Positions 34,623 to 48,642 of a stretch of 64,000 nt of DNA are shown piece by piece. The translations under genes and the position numbers were made by a program. Numbering within the stretch: the stretch's first letter is position 1; every line of letters begins with the position of its first letter. Source of the stretch: Novosphingobium resinovorum (GTDB taxonomy: Bacteria; Pseudomonadota; Alphaproteobacteria; Sphingomonadales; Sphingomonadaceae); contig NZ_CP017075.1 of the NCBI RefSeq assembly GCF_001742225.1, forward strand, positions 1,116,001 through 1,180,000, in the 5' to 3' direction. The notes below the pieces were generated by a model. That model was given only the letters and a program-made list of their open reading frames with translations. It ran no database searches and was not told where the DNA came from.

Positions 34623-36437
34623 TCACTCCTCCTCGAACAGCCCCGCGAGCTGCTCGATCATCGTGCCGCCGAGTTGCTCGGCATCCATGATCGTCACGGC
34701 GCGGCGGTAGTAGCGGGTCACGTCGTGACCGATGCCGATCGCCACCAGCTGGACCGGGGACTTGCTCTCGATCCATTCGATCACGCGGCGCAGGTGCGCT
34801 TCCAGATAGCCCGCCGAGTTCACCGAGAGGGTCGAATCGTCCACCGGCGCGCCGTCGGAGATGACCATCAGGATGCGGCGGTCCTCCTGACGCGCCAGCA
34901 TGCGGTTGTGCGCCCAGAGCAGCGCCTCGCCGTCGATGTTCTCCTTGAGAAGCCCCTCGCGCATCATCAGGCCGAGGTTCTTCTTGGCGCGGCGCCAGGG
35001 TTCGTCGGCCTTCTTGTAGACGATGTGGCGCAAGTCGTTGAGGCGGCCGGGGTGCGCGGGCTTGCCGTTCGCCAGCCAGCTTTCGCGGCTCTGCCCGCCC
35101 TTCCACGCGCGGGTGGTGAAGCCGAGGATCTCCACCTTCACGCCGCAACGCTCCAGGGTACGTGCCAGCACGTCCGCGCTGATCGCCGCGATCGATATGG
35201 GGCGGCCGCGCATCGAGCCGGAATTGTCGAGCAGCAGGGTGACGACGGTGTCCTTGAACTCCACGTCGCGCTCGATCTTGTAGGACAGCGACTGCCCCGG
35301 CGAGACGACCACGCGCGCCAGACGCGCGGCATCGAGCAGGCCCTCTTCCTGGTCGAAGTCCCACGAGCGGTTCTGCTGCGCCATCAGGCGGCGCTGCAGG
35401 CGGTTGGCAAGGCGCGTCACCACGCCCTGCAGGCCCTTGAGCTGCGCATCGAGATAGGCGCGCAGGCGGGTCAGTTCCTCCTCGTCGCAGAGATCGGAGG
35501 CGCCGACGACTTCGTCGAAGGCTTCGGTGAAGACCTTGTAGTCGAAGCTATCCGGGATGTCCGTCCATGGACGGTTCGGGCGAACGGGGAGCATGCCCTC
35601 CTCGCCTTCCTGGCCGTCTTCGCCCTCCTCCATGTCGTCGGAGGTTTCGCCTTCGGCCTCGCTCTCGCCCTCGTCGTCGCCCTGCGAGGGTTCGGCGGCC
35701 ATTTCGGCGGGATTCTGGTCCTGCCCCTCTTCGCCGCCTTCCTCCTGCTCCTCGGTCTCTTCCTCGCCGTCCATGTCTTCCATGTCGGTGGGTTCCTGCG
35801 GCACTTCCTCCGCGCGGGTGAGTTCAAGGTGCTGCAGCATGTCGAGCGACAGGCTCTGGAACGCCTTCTGGTCGTGCAGCGAATTCGCCAGGGCATCGAA
35901 GTCGGTGCCGGCCTTGCGCTCGATCCACTTGCGGACCATTTCGACGCCGGGGCGCGCGATCTCGGGGATTTCCTGACCGGTCAGGCGCTCGCGCAGCAGC
36001 AGCGCAAGGGCTGCGGGGACCGGCACCGCGTCCGGCGTGTCGGCGCGGCTGATGGGATCGGACGTGATGCGCGTCAGCAGCGCGGCATCGAGATTGTCGC
36101 GCATGCCGTCGTAGGCATTGGCGCCCAGCGCCTCGTAGCGCACCGTCTCCACCGCATCGAACGCGGCGCGCGCGGTCGGCTCGGCGGGGGCATTGCGCAT
36201 GTGCAGCCTGTCGTCGTGATGCCGCAGCTTGAGCGCGAAGCTGTCGGCGAAGCCGCGCGCCTGCATCGCGGCGGCGCGCGGCAGGCTGCGGCCGGGCATC
36301 GGCACGCGGAAGGTGTTGCCGGTGGAACTGGGCGCATCGGCGGTCCAGTTCACTTCGACCTCCGCCTCCTGCGCGATGGCGCGCGAGGCTCCGGTGAGGA
36401 CGGACTTGAAGCGATCGGTTGGGGATTCGTCGGACAT
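34623..36437 (-). CDS. cobT: Cobaltochelatase subunit CobT
   Basis: 604-aa subunit of the aerobic cobalt chelatase of cobalamin synthesis. The middle has a long acidic low-complexity region (about 205-270, rich in Glu, Asp and Gly). The C-terminal half is a von Willebrand A domain with the MIDAS motif [11 protein letters not shown]. CobT works with the AAA protein CobS and with CobN. No cobS is seen next to it, which is unusual since the two genes are commonly adjacent. Confidence 0.92.
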   Translation of the reverse strand: MSDESPTDRFKSVLTGASRAIAQEAEVEVNWTADAPSSTGNTFRVPMPGRSLPRAAAMQARGFADSFALKLRHHDDRLHMRNAPAEPTARAAFDAVETVRYEALGANAYDGMRDNLDAALLTRITSDPISRADTPDAVPVPAALALLLRERLTGQEIPEIARPGVEMVRKWIERKAGTDFDALANSLHDQKAFQSLSLDMLQHLELTRAEEVPQEPTDMEDMDGEEETEEQEEGGEEGQDQNPAEMAAEPSQGDDEGESEAEGETSDDMEEGEDGQEGEEGMLPVRPNRPWTDIPDSFDYKVFTEAFDEVVGASDLCDEEELTRLRAYLDAQLKGLQGVVTRLANRLQRRLMAQQNRSWDFDQEEGLLDAARLARVVVSPGQSLSYKIERDVEFKDTVVTLLLDNSGSMRGRPISIAAISADVLARTLERCGVKVEILGFTTRAWKGGQSRESWLANGKPAHPGRLNDLRHIVYKKADEPWRRAKKNLGLMMREGLLKENIDGEALLWAHNRMLARQEDRRILMVISDGAPVDDSTLSVNSAGYLEAHLRRVIEWIESKSPVQLVAIGIGHDVTRYYRRAVTIMDAEQLGGTMIEQLAGLFEEE

Positions 36438-36516
36438 TGCCCGAGGTGCCTAGCGCATTGGCGCGGCTGGCTCAAATGGGCGATGTGAGAGGGGGTGGTT
36501 TGAGGCGTGAGGCTGA

Positions 36517-36604
36517 AGCCCACCCCTGCCCCCTCCCGCATGCGGGAGGGCCGGGAAGCGTGGCCCGCAGGGCCTGGCCGGACGGGGTGGGCAGGCCCCG
36601 CCCC
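36517..36604. repeat. GC-rich palindromic repeat region
   Basis: A perfect 20-bp palindrome, CCCTCCCGCATGCGGGAGGG, lies at 36531-36550. Outer sequences GCCCACCCC on the left and GGGGTGGGC on the right are also complementary, giving a nested hairpin. It lies between fsa and cobT and may be a dispersed repeat. Confidence 0.65.
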
Positions 36605-36610
36605 GTCAGA

Positions 36611-37261
36611 TCAGATCGACTGCCCGGTCTTCGCCCAGTCGGCGAGGAAGCCTTCGATGCCCTTTTCGGTCAGGACGTGCTTGAACAGGCCCTTGATGAC
36701 CGACGGCGGCGCAGTCATCACGTCGGCGCCGATGCGCGCGGCTTCCAGAACGTGAACGCCGTGGCGCACCGAGGCGACGAGGATCTCGGTCGCGAAGTTG
36801 TAGTTGTCGTAGATCAGGCGGATGTCGCTGATGAGCGCCATGCCGTCGAAGCCGTTGTCGTCGTGACGGCCGACGAAAGGCGACACGAAGGTCGCGCCGG
36901 CCTTGGCGGCGAGCAGCGCCTGGTTGGCCGAGAAGCACAGCGTCACGTTGACCATGGTGCCTTCGCCGGTCAGCGCCTTGCAGGTCTTGAGGCCGTCGAT
37001 GGTAAGCGGCACCTTGATGCAGACATTGTCGGCGATCTTGCGGAGGATTTCGGCCTCGCGCATCATGCCCGCGTGGTCGAGCGCGACGACTTCGGCGCTG
37101 ACGGGGCCGGTGGTCAGCTTGCAGATCTCGGCGGTGACTTCCATGAAATCACGGCCCGACTTGGCGATCAGCGAGGGGTTGGTGGTCACGCCGTCGAGCA
37201 GGCCGGTGTCGGCCAGTTCCTTGATGTCGGCGATTTCGGCGGTGTCGGCGAAGAACTTCAT
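36611..37261 (-). CDS. fsa: Transaldolase-like / fructose-6-phosphate aldolase
   Basis: 216-aa small transaldolase-family enzyme. The N-terminus [13 protein letters not shown] and the catalytic Lys in NVCIKVPLT are typical, and the length is that of the short TalB/FSA type. Some members are true transaldolases and others cleave fructose 6-phosphate, so the exact reaction is uncertain. Confidence 0.88.
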   Translation of the reverse strand: MKFFADTAEIADIKELADTGLLDGVTTNPSLIAKSGRDFMEVTAEICKLTTGPVSAEVVALDHAGMMREAEILRKIADNVCIKVPLTIDGLKTCKALTGEGTMVNVTLCFSANQALLAAKAGATFVSPFVGRHDDNGFDGMALISDIRLIYDNYNFATEILVASVRHGVHVLEAARIGADVMTAPPSVIKGLFKHVLTEKGIEGFLADWAKTGQSI

Positions 37262-37367
37262 GGCGTGCGTATCCCTGCGGCGCCGCGATGGGGGCGGCGA
37301 TTCTGCGCGCCCCTATAGGCAATGCCGCGCCGGGGTGCCACCCGTGTTGGCATGCGCGCACAACCGG

Positions 37368-37485
37368 CGTCATCCCAGCGAAAGCTGGGACCGCTGGCCT
37401 GTTACGGCCAACGCGCGTTCGAACCCAGCCCCGCCGAGGGTTGGGCTTGGCTCGGCCAGCGGTCCCAGCTTTCGCTGGGATGACG
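37368..37485. repeat. Perfect 32-bp inverted repeat with 54-nt loop
   Basis: Positions 37368-37399 and 37454-37485 are exact reverse complements. Each arm contains a small hairpin of its own (CCCAGCGAAAGCTGGG). The core CGTCATCCCAGCGAAAGC is very close to CGTCATCCCGGCGAAAGC at 44071, between atpA and atpG, so this is probably a dispersed repeat family. It also could terminate transcription between fsa and the DUF4197 gene. Confidence 0.85.
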
Positions 37486-37497
37486 GGGGTTTATCGA

Positions 37498-38175
37498 TTA
37501 AATGCCCTTGGCCAGCTTCAACGCCGCGATCAGCGCGCCGTCATTGGTGCTTTCGGGATGCGCGCGGATATCCGCTTCCTGCGCGCCGATCTCGTACCAG
37601 ATCGCATTGTCCGCCTCGAGCGCCAGGGCATGCGCCGCGTCCGCCATGTTCACGCCGGTCAGCGCATTGACGGCGGTATTGAGGATCGGATCCTCGGCCA
37701 TGCGCATCACCCGGTCGAGTTCCGGGATCATCGCATTGACGAGGCCGGAGCCCATCGACTGGCGCAGGAACGTCGTCGCCGAAGTATCGCCGCCCCGCAG
37801 CAGAGCCAGCGCGTCGGTCACCGTCAGCGAGCGCACCGCATCGTAGACGATCGGCGCCGCGACGCGCGCGCCGTCCTCGGCGATGCGGTTCAGTTCGCGC
37901 TGGAGCTTTTCCTTGAACAGCGGCGAGCGGAACACCTTCTGAGCCACCGACCCCGGACGGCCGAACAGCACCGGCATGTTGATGCGGGCGACCTGGCTGT
38001 CCCAGAAACCGTCGGGCTGCGTCAGCCGCGCGAAGGCGCGTTGGCTGGAAAGCATCAGCAGGTTCTCGATGATATCGGTGTAGCTGGGCCGCCCGATCGT
38101 GGTGCAGCCTGGTAGTGCCATGACGCCCGTAGCCAGAAATCCGGCCAAAACTGCCCGTCGTCCCACTGCCTGCAT
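37498..38175 (-). CDS. DUF4197 lipoprotein
   Basis: 225-aa exported protein. A signal region with the lipobox ALPGC precedes a helical domain with LTQPDGFWDSQVAR and FLRQSMGSGLVNAMIPEL, matching DUF4197. Its function is unknown. ATG at 38175 has GGGGGA upstream; in-frame ATGs at 38193 and 38211 precede it but have weaker support. It is divergent from priA. Confidence 0.82.
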   Translation of the reverse strand: MQAVGRRAVLAGFLATGVMALPGCTTIGRPSYTDIIENLLMLSSQRAFARLTQPDGFWDSQVARINMPVLFGRPGSVAQKVFRSPLFKEKLQRELNRIAEDGARVAAPIVYDAVRSLTVTDALALLRGGDTSATTFLRQSMGSGLVNAMIPELDRVMRMAEDPILNTAVNALTGVNMADAAHALALEADNAIWYEIGAQEADIRAHPESTNDGALIAALKLAKGI

Positions 38176-38243
38176 GCTCGATCCCCCATTCATCTGCGCG
38201 TACTCCTTCACGACCCCGTTTGCCCGCGCCTATATGAACGCAG

Positions 38244-40409
38244 ATGCAACGTGTCCGACTCCTCGTCTTCAACGCCGCGCTGGGCGTCCTCGACTATCGC
38301 GTGCCGGAGGGAATGACGATCGAATTCGGATCGATCGTCATCGCCCCCCTTGGTCCGCGACAGGTGCTGGGCATCGTCTGGGAACCGGAACGCCTGAACG
38401 CGCAGGAAGTGCCTGAAAGCAAACTGAGACCTTTGCTCGGTGTGATGCCCGCGCCGCCGCTGTCGGAGCGGTTGCGGCGGCTGATCGAATGGACCGCCGA
38501 TTACTACTGCGCCCCGCTGTCGTCAGTGGCGCGCATGACGCTGGGCAGCATGTCGGCGCTGCGCGGCGGCGGCACGACCACCGAATACCGCCTGACCGGC
38601 GAGGAGCCCGCCCGCCTTACGCCCCAGCGCGCCGCAGCGCTCGATGCGCTGCAGGGGGAGCAGGGCGCGATCCGAGAACTGGCAGAACTCGCCAGCGTAT
38701 CGGAGGGCGTGCTGCGCGGCATGGTCGGCGCGGGACTGCTGGAGGCGGTGACGGTCGATCTCGACCGGCCCTATCCCCCTGCCCGCCCGGAATTCGCCGA
38801 GCCGAAGCTCAACGACATCCAGCAGCACGCCGCCGACATTTTCGTCGAGGCGGTGAAGGCAAAGAAGTTCGCCCCCTTCCTGCTCGACGGCGTCACCGGC
38901 TCGGGCAAGACCGAGTGCTACTTCGAGGCTGTCGCCGAAGCGATACGCATGGAGCGGCAAGTGCTGGTGCTGCTCCCCGAGATCGCGCTGACGGAAAATT
39001 TCCTGCGCCGCTTCGAGCATCGTTTTGGGGTGCCGCCGGTGCTGTGGCATTCGTCCTTGAAGTCCAGCGAAAGGCGCCGGGCGTGGCGTGCGGTATCGTT
39101 AGGTGCCGCGAAGGTCATCGTGGGTGCCCGTAGCGCGCTATTCCTGCCTTACGCGAATCTGGGCCTGATCGTGGTCGACGAGGCGCACGAAATCTCGTTC
39201 AAGCAGGACGACGGGGTGCGCTACAACGCCCGTGACGTGGCCGTGATGCGCGCGAAATTCGAAGGAATTCCGATAGTTCTAGCCAGCGCCACCCCGGCGC
39301 TGGAATCGATGCAACTGGCCGAAGCCGGGGTCTATCGCAAGATTGACCTGCCCTCGCGCTTCGGCGGCGCGACATTGCCCGCGATCAACATCCTCGACCT
39401 GCGCGAAGAGGCCCCCGAACGCGGCCGCTGGATCGCACCGAGGCTGGTGGAGGCGATGAAGGACCGGCTGGCCAAGGGCGAGCAGTCTCTGCTGTTCCTC
39501 AACCGACGGGGCTATGCGCCGCTGACCCTGTGCCGCAACTGCGGCTACCGCTTCCAGTGCCCCAACTGCACGGCATGGCTGGTAGAACACAGGTTTTCCA
39601 AGAGGTTAACCTGCCACCATTGCGGCCATGAGACACCCGTGCCGGAAGCCTGCCCCGACTGCGGCACCGGCGACTGCCTCGTCGCCTGCGGCCCCGGGGT
39701 GGAGCGCATCGCCGACGAAGTGGCGGAAATCCTGCCCGAAGCGCGCACCGCGCTGGTTACATCGGACACCATGAACACGCCTACCGCGATCGGCGAATTC
39801 GTGGCGATGGCGGAAAACAAGGCGATCGACGTCATCATCGGCACCCAGCTGGTGACCAAGGGCTACCACTTCCCCGACCTGACGCTGGTGGGCGTGGTCG
39901 ACGCCGACCTCGGCCTCGAAGGCGGAGATTTGCGAGCCGGTGAAAGGACTTACCAGCAGATCGCCCAGGTAGCCGGCCGCGCCGGTCGCGGCGAAAAGCC
40001 TGGCGAAGTTCTCATCCAGACCCGCCACCCCGAAGCCGCCGTCATCGCCGCCCTGGCCAACGGCGACCGCGACGCCTTCTATGCCGCCGAGACCGAAGCC
40101 CGCCGCGACGCCGGGGCGCCGCCCTTCGGGCGTTGGGCCGCGATCATCGTCAGTTCGGAGGATCAGGCCGAGGCGCTATCCGCCGCCCGCGCGATCGGCG
40201 GGACAGCGCCGAACCTGCCGGACATGCTGGTGCTCGGCCCTGCCCCCGCGCCGCTCTCCCTGCTGCGTGGCCGCCATCGCTTCCGCCTGCTGATCAACGC
40301 GCGCCGCTCGGCGGAACTGCAGAAAACCTTGCGCGAATGGCTCGATCCGCTCGAGTTCCCGCGCGGGGTGCGCGTGAACATCGACATCGATCCCTATTCG
40401 TTCGTCTGA
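38244..40409 (+). CDS. priA: Primosomal protein N' (replication restart helicase)
   Basis: 721-aa superfamily 2 helicase that reloads the replisome at stalled forks. Walker A is GVTGSGKTE and the DEAH-type box is VVDEAHE. Zinc-binding Cys pairs are seen in CRNCGYRFQCPNC and CHHCGHETPVPEACPDC. The N-terminal DNA-binding domain is about 100 residues. Its 3' end overlaps the convergent CPBP gene by 16 nt. Confidence 0.95.
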   Translation: MQRVRLLVFNAALGVLDYRVPEGMTIEFGSIVIAPLGPRQVLGIVWEPERLNAQEVPESKLRPLLGVMPAPPLSERLRRLIEWTADYYCAPLSSVARMTLGSMSALRGGGTTTEYRLTGEEPARLTPQRAAALDALQGEQGAIRELAELASVSEGVLRGMVGAGLLEAVTVDLDRPYPPARPEFAEPKLNDIQQHAADIFVEAVKAKKFAPFLLDGVTGSGKTECYFEAVAEAIRMERQVLVLLPEIALTENFLRRFEHRFGVPPVLWHSSLKSSERRRAWRAVSLGAAKVIVGARSALFLPYANLGLIVVDEAHEISFKQDDGVRYNARDVAVMRAKFEGIPIVLASATPALESMQLAEAGVYRKIDLPSRFGGATLPAINILDLREEAPERGRWIAPRLVEAMKDRLAKGEQSLLFLNRRGYAPLTLCRNCGYRFQCPNCTAWLVEHRFSKRLTCHHCGHETPVPEACPDCGTGDCLVACGPGVERIADEVAEILPEARTALVTSDTMNTPTAIGEFVAMAENKAIDVIIGTQLVTKGYHFPDLTLVGVVDADLGLEGGDLRAGERTYQQIAQVAGRAGRGEKPGEVLIQTRHPEAAVIAALANGDRDAFYAAETEARRDAGAPPFGRWAAIIVSSEDQAEALSAARAIGGTAPNLPDMLVLGPAPAPLSLLRGRHRFRLLINARRSAELQKTLREWLDPLEFPRGVRVNIDIDPYSFV

Positions 40410-41296
40410 CCCTGCTTCCAGCGCGGCGGCATGAACTCCCCCTTGCGGTAGGCGTATCTCAGCAGGGCGACGCCTGCGATCGTCGCCACCACCAGCGCCA
40501 CGCCCGAGGCTTCGAGCCCGAACGCCCCGCCGGTCAGCAGTTCAGGCCCGCTGAGGCGCGTCTCCACCAGCCCGCGCGGCGTCCCTCCCCCGGAAACGGG
40601 GATCGACCAGATCCACCCCTGCGTGAAGTTCCAGCCCATGTGCAGCCCGATCGGCGCCCACAGCCGCCGTGTTACAAGATAGGCCGCACCCAGCAGAATC
40701 CCCGCCTCGCAGGCGATGGCGAAGGCGGCAAACAAGCTGGCACCGGGATTCATGAGGTGGGCGAATCCGAAGAACGCGGACGTCACCGCCAACGCCGCCC
40801 ATGTTCCGAAAACTGCCTCGAGCTGGCGCTGGATGACGCCGCGGAACACGGCCTCCTCCACCATACCGCTATAGAATGCGATCCCGAACCAGACCCACAA
40901 GTCGCCCGTGCCTCGCAACCCGACGATCGAAAGCCCTCCAAGCAGCGCGACCGCTCCCACGACAAGGCTGAACAGGATCACACCGCCCAGCACGCCCGCT
41001 ACCAGTTCTCCTCCGGCGCGCCCGGGCCGGACGCCGTCGCGCGGCTCCCGCACGATCCAGCGCTGGAAGGCATGATAAGCCAGCAGTCCGCAAATCCCGA
41101 CAAGCAAGCCCGAGAGCGCCCGCAGCGGCGAGGAACGATCGATATGAAGCGCATTGATGGCGATGCCCGGCAGGATCGCGCCAAGAGCGACCAGAACCAC
41201 GCCGATCGGCAGAAGCACTAGTGGATGCGCAAGAAAGCGGCGAAACGGCCCCCGTTTGCCGCGTTCCTGTCCTGCTTCATCGATAGCGTTTGTCAT
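40394..41296 (-). CDS. CPBP-family intramembrane protease-like protein
   Basis: 300-aa polytopic membrane protein. The CPBP/ABI motifs are intact: MVEEAVFRG (EExxxR), FGFAHLMNP and HMGWNF. Members cut membrane proteins or act in bacteriocin resistance. The ATG at 41296 is the likely start; a longer frame to 41389 adds a non-hydrophobic leader. Confidence 0.85.
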   Translation of the reverse strand: MTNAIDEAGQERGKRGPFRRFLAHPLVLLPIGVVLVALGAILPGIAINALHIDRSSPLRALSGLLVGICGLLAYHAFQRWIVREPRDGVRPGRAGGELVAGVLGGVILFSLVVGAVALLGGLSIVGLRGTGDLWVWFGIAFYSGMVEEAVFRGVIQRQLEAVFGTWAALAVTSAFFGFAHLMNPGASLFAAFAIACEAGILLGAAYLVTRRLWAPIGLHMGWNFTQGWIWSIPVSGGGTPRGLVETRLSGPELLTGGAFGLEASGVALVVATIAGVALLRYAYRKGEFMPPRWKQGQTNE

Positions 41297-41965
41297 ACGG
41301 GCCCCCGCTCCTGCACCGAGGCTTGAAGCGGAAGTTTCGATGACTGTCGAGCGGAAGCCGAAAGTCGGTGCCCTTTCGCTGCCCGGCAATTGGAACTTCC
41401 CATTTCATCCGCGCAGCTGGTGAACCGGATAACATGGCAAAGTGTCCACCCTGCGGCGACGCGCGACATTCCGCCAACGGGTCCGCACTGCGCGATGCGG
41501 TCGAACGACATATCGCATCGGCGGTTCGCCGCGAAAGGACGGCGCCTCAGCTCGAGCCATCGCATAATGGCCAGCATCGCTGCGCCGTCTGCATCGTCCA
41601 GAGTAACGCTGCAAAGAAGCACCGATCGGCATCAACGGCCATGCACCGAGGCATCCTTTCGCCCAAGTTCTCCGGCTGTCGGCCGTAATACAACTGGCGG
41701 CACGGGCCGGGCCAGACCCTCGATTCGATGGGTCGTCGGAATACTCCGTAGCGAATTCGTGCCCGACATTGCACACTGCATCGCAAGGAGGCTTCCCGCC
41801 ACTTGCTTTTAAACGGCTTACCTGTCCTTTGTCCCCAGGGTCAAAGGGGCACCTTGCGTTGTAACGGTATCGTCGCTATGCGCGCCCCGTCAGCGGGCTG
41901 GGGGAGCACGCGCTGTTGTTGCGTCCCCGACCCGAACCCACCTGCGATGTAAGGATAGGACAGGC
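41297..41965. other. Intergenic region before the ATP synthase operon
   Basis: This 669-nt region has no reading frame with a convincing ribosome site and codon pattern on either strand. The first part could be a decayed gene, but I recognise no remnant. The last 150 nt should hold the atpH promoter, and AAGGATAGGA just before the GTG start is the ribosome binding site. No tRNA or known RNA was recognised. Confidence 0.5.
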
Positions 41966-44063
<2,098 letters not shown>

Positions 44064-44070
44064 GTTAAAC

Positions 44071-44167
44071 CGTCATCCCGGCGAAAGCCGGGATCGCAGG
44101 CGGTCTTGAAGCAGCCCTCAACGGCCAAGCGTAAAGACTGCCACCGGTCCCGGACCAGATCCGGGAC
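44071..44167. repeat. Two hairpins between atpA and atpG
   Basis: Hairpin 1 is ATCCCGGC (44075-44082) with a GAAA loop and GCCGGGAT (44087-44094). Hairpin 2 is GTCCCGGA (44147-44154), five loop bases and TCCGGGAC (44160-44167). The first matches the repeat core at 37368. Neither has a T run, and they lie inside the operon. They could protect or process the mRNA and so shift the ratio of atpA to atpG. Confidence 0.75.
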
Positions 44168-44187
44168 GACGCAACGAGGAACAACGA

Positions 44188-45063
44188 GTGGCTTCGCTCA
44201 AGGAACTCAAAGGCCGCATCAACTCGGTCAAGTCGACCCAGAAGATCACCAAGGCCAAGCAGATGGTCGCCGCGGCCAAGCTGCGCAAGGCGCAGGCCGC
44301 CGCGGAAGACGCTCGCCCTTACGCGGCGCGTCTCGCCGAAGTGATGGGATCGCTGGCGTCGAAGATCACCGTCTCCGATAACAGCCCCAAGCTGCTCGCC
44401 GGAACCGGCAGCGACAAGGTGCACCTGCTCGTCGTCGCGAACTCGGACAAGGGCCTGTGCGGCGCGTTCAACTCGAACATCGTCAAGGCGGCCCTCGCCA
44501 AGGCGCGTGATCTGCAGGCGCAGGGCAAGGCCGTGCTGTTCTACCTCGTGGGCCGCAAGGGCCGCGCGGTGATCCGCCGCGAGCACCCGAACCAGGTCGC
44601 CCACATGTTCGACACCTCGGACGTGCGTAACCCCGGTTACGACGAAGCCGAGCGCGTCGCCGACGAACTCGTCGCGATGTACGAGGCGGGCAAGTTCGAC
44701 GTGGCGCACCTGTTCTACTCGAAGTTCCGTTCGGCGCTGCTGCAGGAACCGACCGACCAGCAGATCATCCCGGTCCCGGCCCCCAAGGCCGTTGCCCAGA
44801 CTGCCGACGCGGTCACCGAATACGAGCCCGATGAGGAGGAAATCCTCGCCGCCCTGCTCCCGCGCTATCTGAAGACCCAGCTCTTCGGCGCGCTGCTGGA
44901 GAACGCCGCGTCCGAACAGGGTGCGTCGATGACGGCGATGGACAACGCCACGCGCAATGCCGGCGACCTCATCAAGAAGCTGACGATCGTCTACAACCGC
45001 ACCCGCCAGGCTGCGATCACCACCGAACTCGTCGAAATCATCGCGGGCGCGGAAGCGCTCTAA
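44188..45063 (+). CDS. atpG: ATP synthase F1 gamma subunit
   Basis: 291-aa rotor shaft subunit. Start codon GTG at 44188 is preceded by AGGA. Family segments [20 protein letters not shown] near the N-terminus and [17 protein letters not shown] near the C-terminus are intact. Confidence 0.96.
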   Translation: MASLKELKGRINSVKSTQKITKAKQMVAAAKLRKAQAAAEDARPYAARLAEVMGSLASKITVSDNSPKLLAGTGSDKVHLLVVANSDKGLCGAFNSNIVKAALAKARDLQAQGKAVLFYLVGRKGRAVIRREHPNQVAHMFDTSDVRNPGYDEAERVADELVAMYEAGKFDVAHLFYSKFRSALLQEPTDQQIIPVPAPKAVAQTADAVTEYEPDEEEILAALLPRYLKTQLFGALLENAASEQGASMTAMDNATRNAGDLIKKLTIVYNRTRQAAITTELVEIIAGAEAL

Positions 45064-46545
<1,482 letters not shown>

Positions 46546-46546
46546 T

Positions 46547-46804
46547 ATGCCCCTGCACTTCGAACTCGTCACGCCTGCGAAGCTGGTCCGTTCCGAGGAC
46601 GTCCACATGGTGGTCGTCCCCGGCACCGAAGGCGAGTTCGGCGTGCTGGCGGGCCACGCGCCCTTCATGTCGACGATCGCCGATGGCGCCCTGAAGGTCT
46701 ACAAGACCGAGAACGGCGCGCCCGAGGAAATCCGCATCACCGGCGGTTTTGCCGAAGTGGGTGACGCGGGCCTGACCGTGCTGGCCGAGCACGTCGAAGG
46801 CTGA
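46547..46804 (+). CDS. atpC: ATP synthase F1 epsilon subunit, short form
   Basis: 85-aa subunit with only the N-terminal beta sandwich ([20 protein letters not shown]). The C-terminal helical hairpin that inhibits the enzyme in E. coli is missing. Short forms are usual in sphingomonads. The ATG at 46547 is 1 nt after the atpD stop. It ends the operon just before a strong terminator. Confidence 0.92.
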   Translation: MPLHFELVTPAKLVRSEDVHMVVVPGTEGEFGVLAGHAPFMSTIADGALKVYKTENGAPEEIRITGGFAEVGDAGLTVLAEHVEG

Positions 46805-46817
46805 TCTTCGCGGATAG

Positions 46818-46867
46818 GCAAACGCAAAGGGCGTCGCCGGGAAACCGGCGGCGCCCTTTGCGTTTGC
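46818..46867 (+). terminator. Terminator of the ATP synthase operon
   Basis: A 23-bp stem with one mismatch lies at 46818-46840 and 46845-46867, with loop GAAA. The lower part is GCAAACGCAAAGGGCG, the upper part GC-rich. It follows atpC by 13 nt. Confidence 0.8.
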
Positions 46868-46880
46868 TCCACGCACCCCG

Positions 46881-46960
46881 CTCATCCTGAGCTTGTCGAA
46901 GGATGGGAGGCACAGCACCACGCCTCAGGAGGCTTCGACAAGCTCAGCCTGCGCGGGGTT
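46881..46960. repeat. Inverted repeat CCTGAGCTTGTCGAAG type
   Basis: CTCATCCTGAGCTTGTCGAAG (46881-46901) is matched by the inverted CTTCGACAAGCTCAGCC at 46933-46949, and outer CCCCG/CGGGG also pair. This element is widespread in Proteobacteria between genes. It sits between the ATP synthase terminator and the next gene. Confidence 0.75.
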
Positions 46961-47079
46961 GGAAGCTGGGTTTTATCGCCCCACCTTGCGAAACGTCCAC
47001 TGCACCGGCTCGTTGTCGGCATTCGCCAAATGGTAAGACTTTCTTGACTATGAAGCCCCGTGAATTTGCGGGGATTTCG

Positions 47080-48585
47080 ATGGCGGGCATGAGGATGGAG
47101 GCACCGGATGCCGGACGCGTGGGACGCCTTGCACGCATCGTCGCCGACAGCCGCCTTGCCCAGTTCACTTGCCTGCTCGCCTTTGCTGCCCTCATCCGCT
47201 GCCCGGCATGGGGCGAGTGGAATTTCGGCATCGACGACCAGTTCTATGCCCTCGTCGGCGAGCGGCTGGCCAAGGGCGACCTGCTTTACGTCGATATCTG
47301 GGATCGCAAGGGGCCGCTACTCTACCTGATCTTCACGGCGATCGCTCTCGTCTCGCCAACGATGCTGGCCTACCAACTGGTGGCCACGCTCTCGGCGGCG
47401 CTGGGGGCCTACGGCGTCAACCGCATCGCCCGGATGATCGCAACGCCGGGCAGCGCGATGCTCGCGGCCCTCTCCTATCTCGCGCTGCTCAGCCGCTTCG
47501 AGGGCGACAATCTGGAAGCGGGAGTCTTCTTCAACACGCTGATCATCGCTGCGGCATGGCTGCTCCTCTCGCGCTTCGATCGCTTGCGCGAAGGGCGCAT
47601 CGACGCAGGGTTGCTAACAGGATTCTTCTGCGCCGGGATGGGAATCGCGATCAAGCAGACGGTGGCGCTGGAAGGCGCGCTGTTCGGACTGACGGCGATC
47701 CTGTTGCTCGCCCGGAGCGGCCGATCCGTCATCGGCGTCGCCTGGAGGGCCGGGCTGCTGGCGCTCGCAGGTAGCCTGCCGATGCTGGCGACCGGGCTGT
47801 TCTACTGGATGGACGGGCACTTTGCCGACTTGTGGAACGCGATAGCCACCTCCAACTTCGCGCGCGGCTATGCCGACCCGGCTATCCGGGTGCAGCGGAT
47901 TTTCACGATGGCGGGGATGCTGGGCATTCCAATGGTCTTCTCCGGGATCGGGCTCCACGCGCTGCACCGGCAGCGAGAGCAACGCCCCATCGCGCGATTG
48001 GTCGCGCTCTGGGCATTCGTCGCGCTGGCGCTGATATTCTCGTTCCCCAACATCTACGTGCATTACGCACAGTCGGCGCTCGCACCGCTGGCGATCCTGT
48101 GCGCCGGGTACTTCGCGCATCGCCGCCCGGTCTGGCCGGGCCTCATCGCGGTGGTCGGGCTGAGCCTTGCCTTGTCCGGCACCTTCCACTTGCACGACCG
48201 CTGGCGTGCCCGGCCCGCTGCCGCAGCGCTGGTCGGCTACGTCGATAGGGAGACGCCGCAGAAGCGCCTCCTCGTATGGGGCGCGCCGAACTATCTCTAT
48301 GCCAAGATCGGCGCCGATCCGGTCAGCCCGCTCGCCTTTTCGCCGCATCTCTACGAGGGGCGCGAGTGGACCGGCCTCGACGAACGGCGCGAAGTGCGCC
48401 GTATCCTCGCCGCCCGTCCGGAGACCGTGGTTGCGCAGACGCCCCTGCCCTCCTCGCCGCTCAACGAGGCAACGGTGGCGATGGTCGATGCCTATACCCG
48501 CACCTGCCGCAAGCAGCGCCGTTTCACGATCTACGATCATAACGGCGAACAGGTGCATACGGTGTTCTTCGCCTGCGCCGGATAG
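47080..48585 (+). CDS. Membrane glycosyltransferase (GT39/PMT_2-like)
   Basis: About 501-aa protein with around ten membrane helices. The periplasmic loop near the N-terminus has GIDDQFYALVGERL and DIWDRKGPLLYL, an acidic pair and a KGPLLY motif as in ArnT-like glycosyltransferases that use lipid-linked sugars. The C-terminal 120 residues are soluble. I prefer the ATG at 47080, which has GGGGA 5 nt upstream; 47050 is a possible longer start. Confidence 0.78.
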   Translation: MAGMRMEAPDAGRVGRLARIVADSRLAQFTCLLAFAALIRCPAWGEWNFGIDDQFYALVGERLAKGDLLYVDIWDRKGPLLYLIFTAIALVSPTMLAYQLVATLSAALGAYGVNRIARMIATPGSAMLAALSYLALLSRFEGDNLEAGVFFNTLIIAAAWLLLSRFDRLREGRIDAGLLTGFFCAGMGIAIKQTVALEGALFGLTAILLLARSGRSVIGVAWRAGLLALAGSLPMLATGLFYWMDGHFADLWNAIATSNFARGYADPAIRVQRIFTMAGMLGIPMVFSGIGLHALHRQREQRPIARLVALWAFVALALIFSFPNIYVHYAQSALAPLAILCAGYFAHRRPVWPGLIAVVGLSLALSGTFHLHDRWRARPAAAALVGYVDRETPQKRLLVWGAPNYLYAKIGADPVSPLAFSPHLYEGREWTGLDERREVRRILAARPETVVAQTPLPSSPLNEATVAMVDAYTRTCRKQRRFTIYDHNGEQVHTVFFACAG

Positions 48586-48642
48586 CGCGTTGCGTCCTCG
48601 TTCAGCTTCGCTAGGTTAGCGCGCCGGGAAAGGAGAGCACCC

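Noticed and set aside
41297..41965. Decayed gene or riboswitch before atpH
   Set aside because: No motif, no conserved RNA pattern and no convincing frame was recognised.
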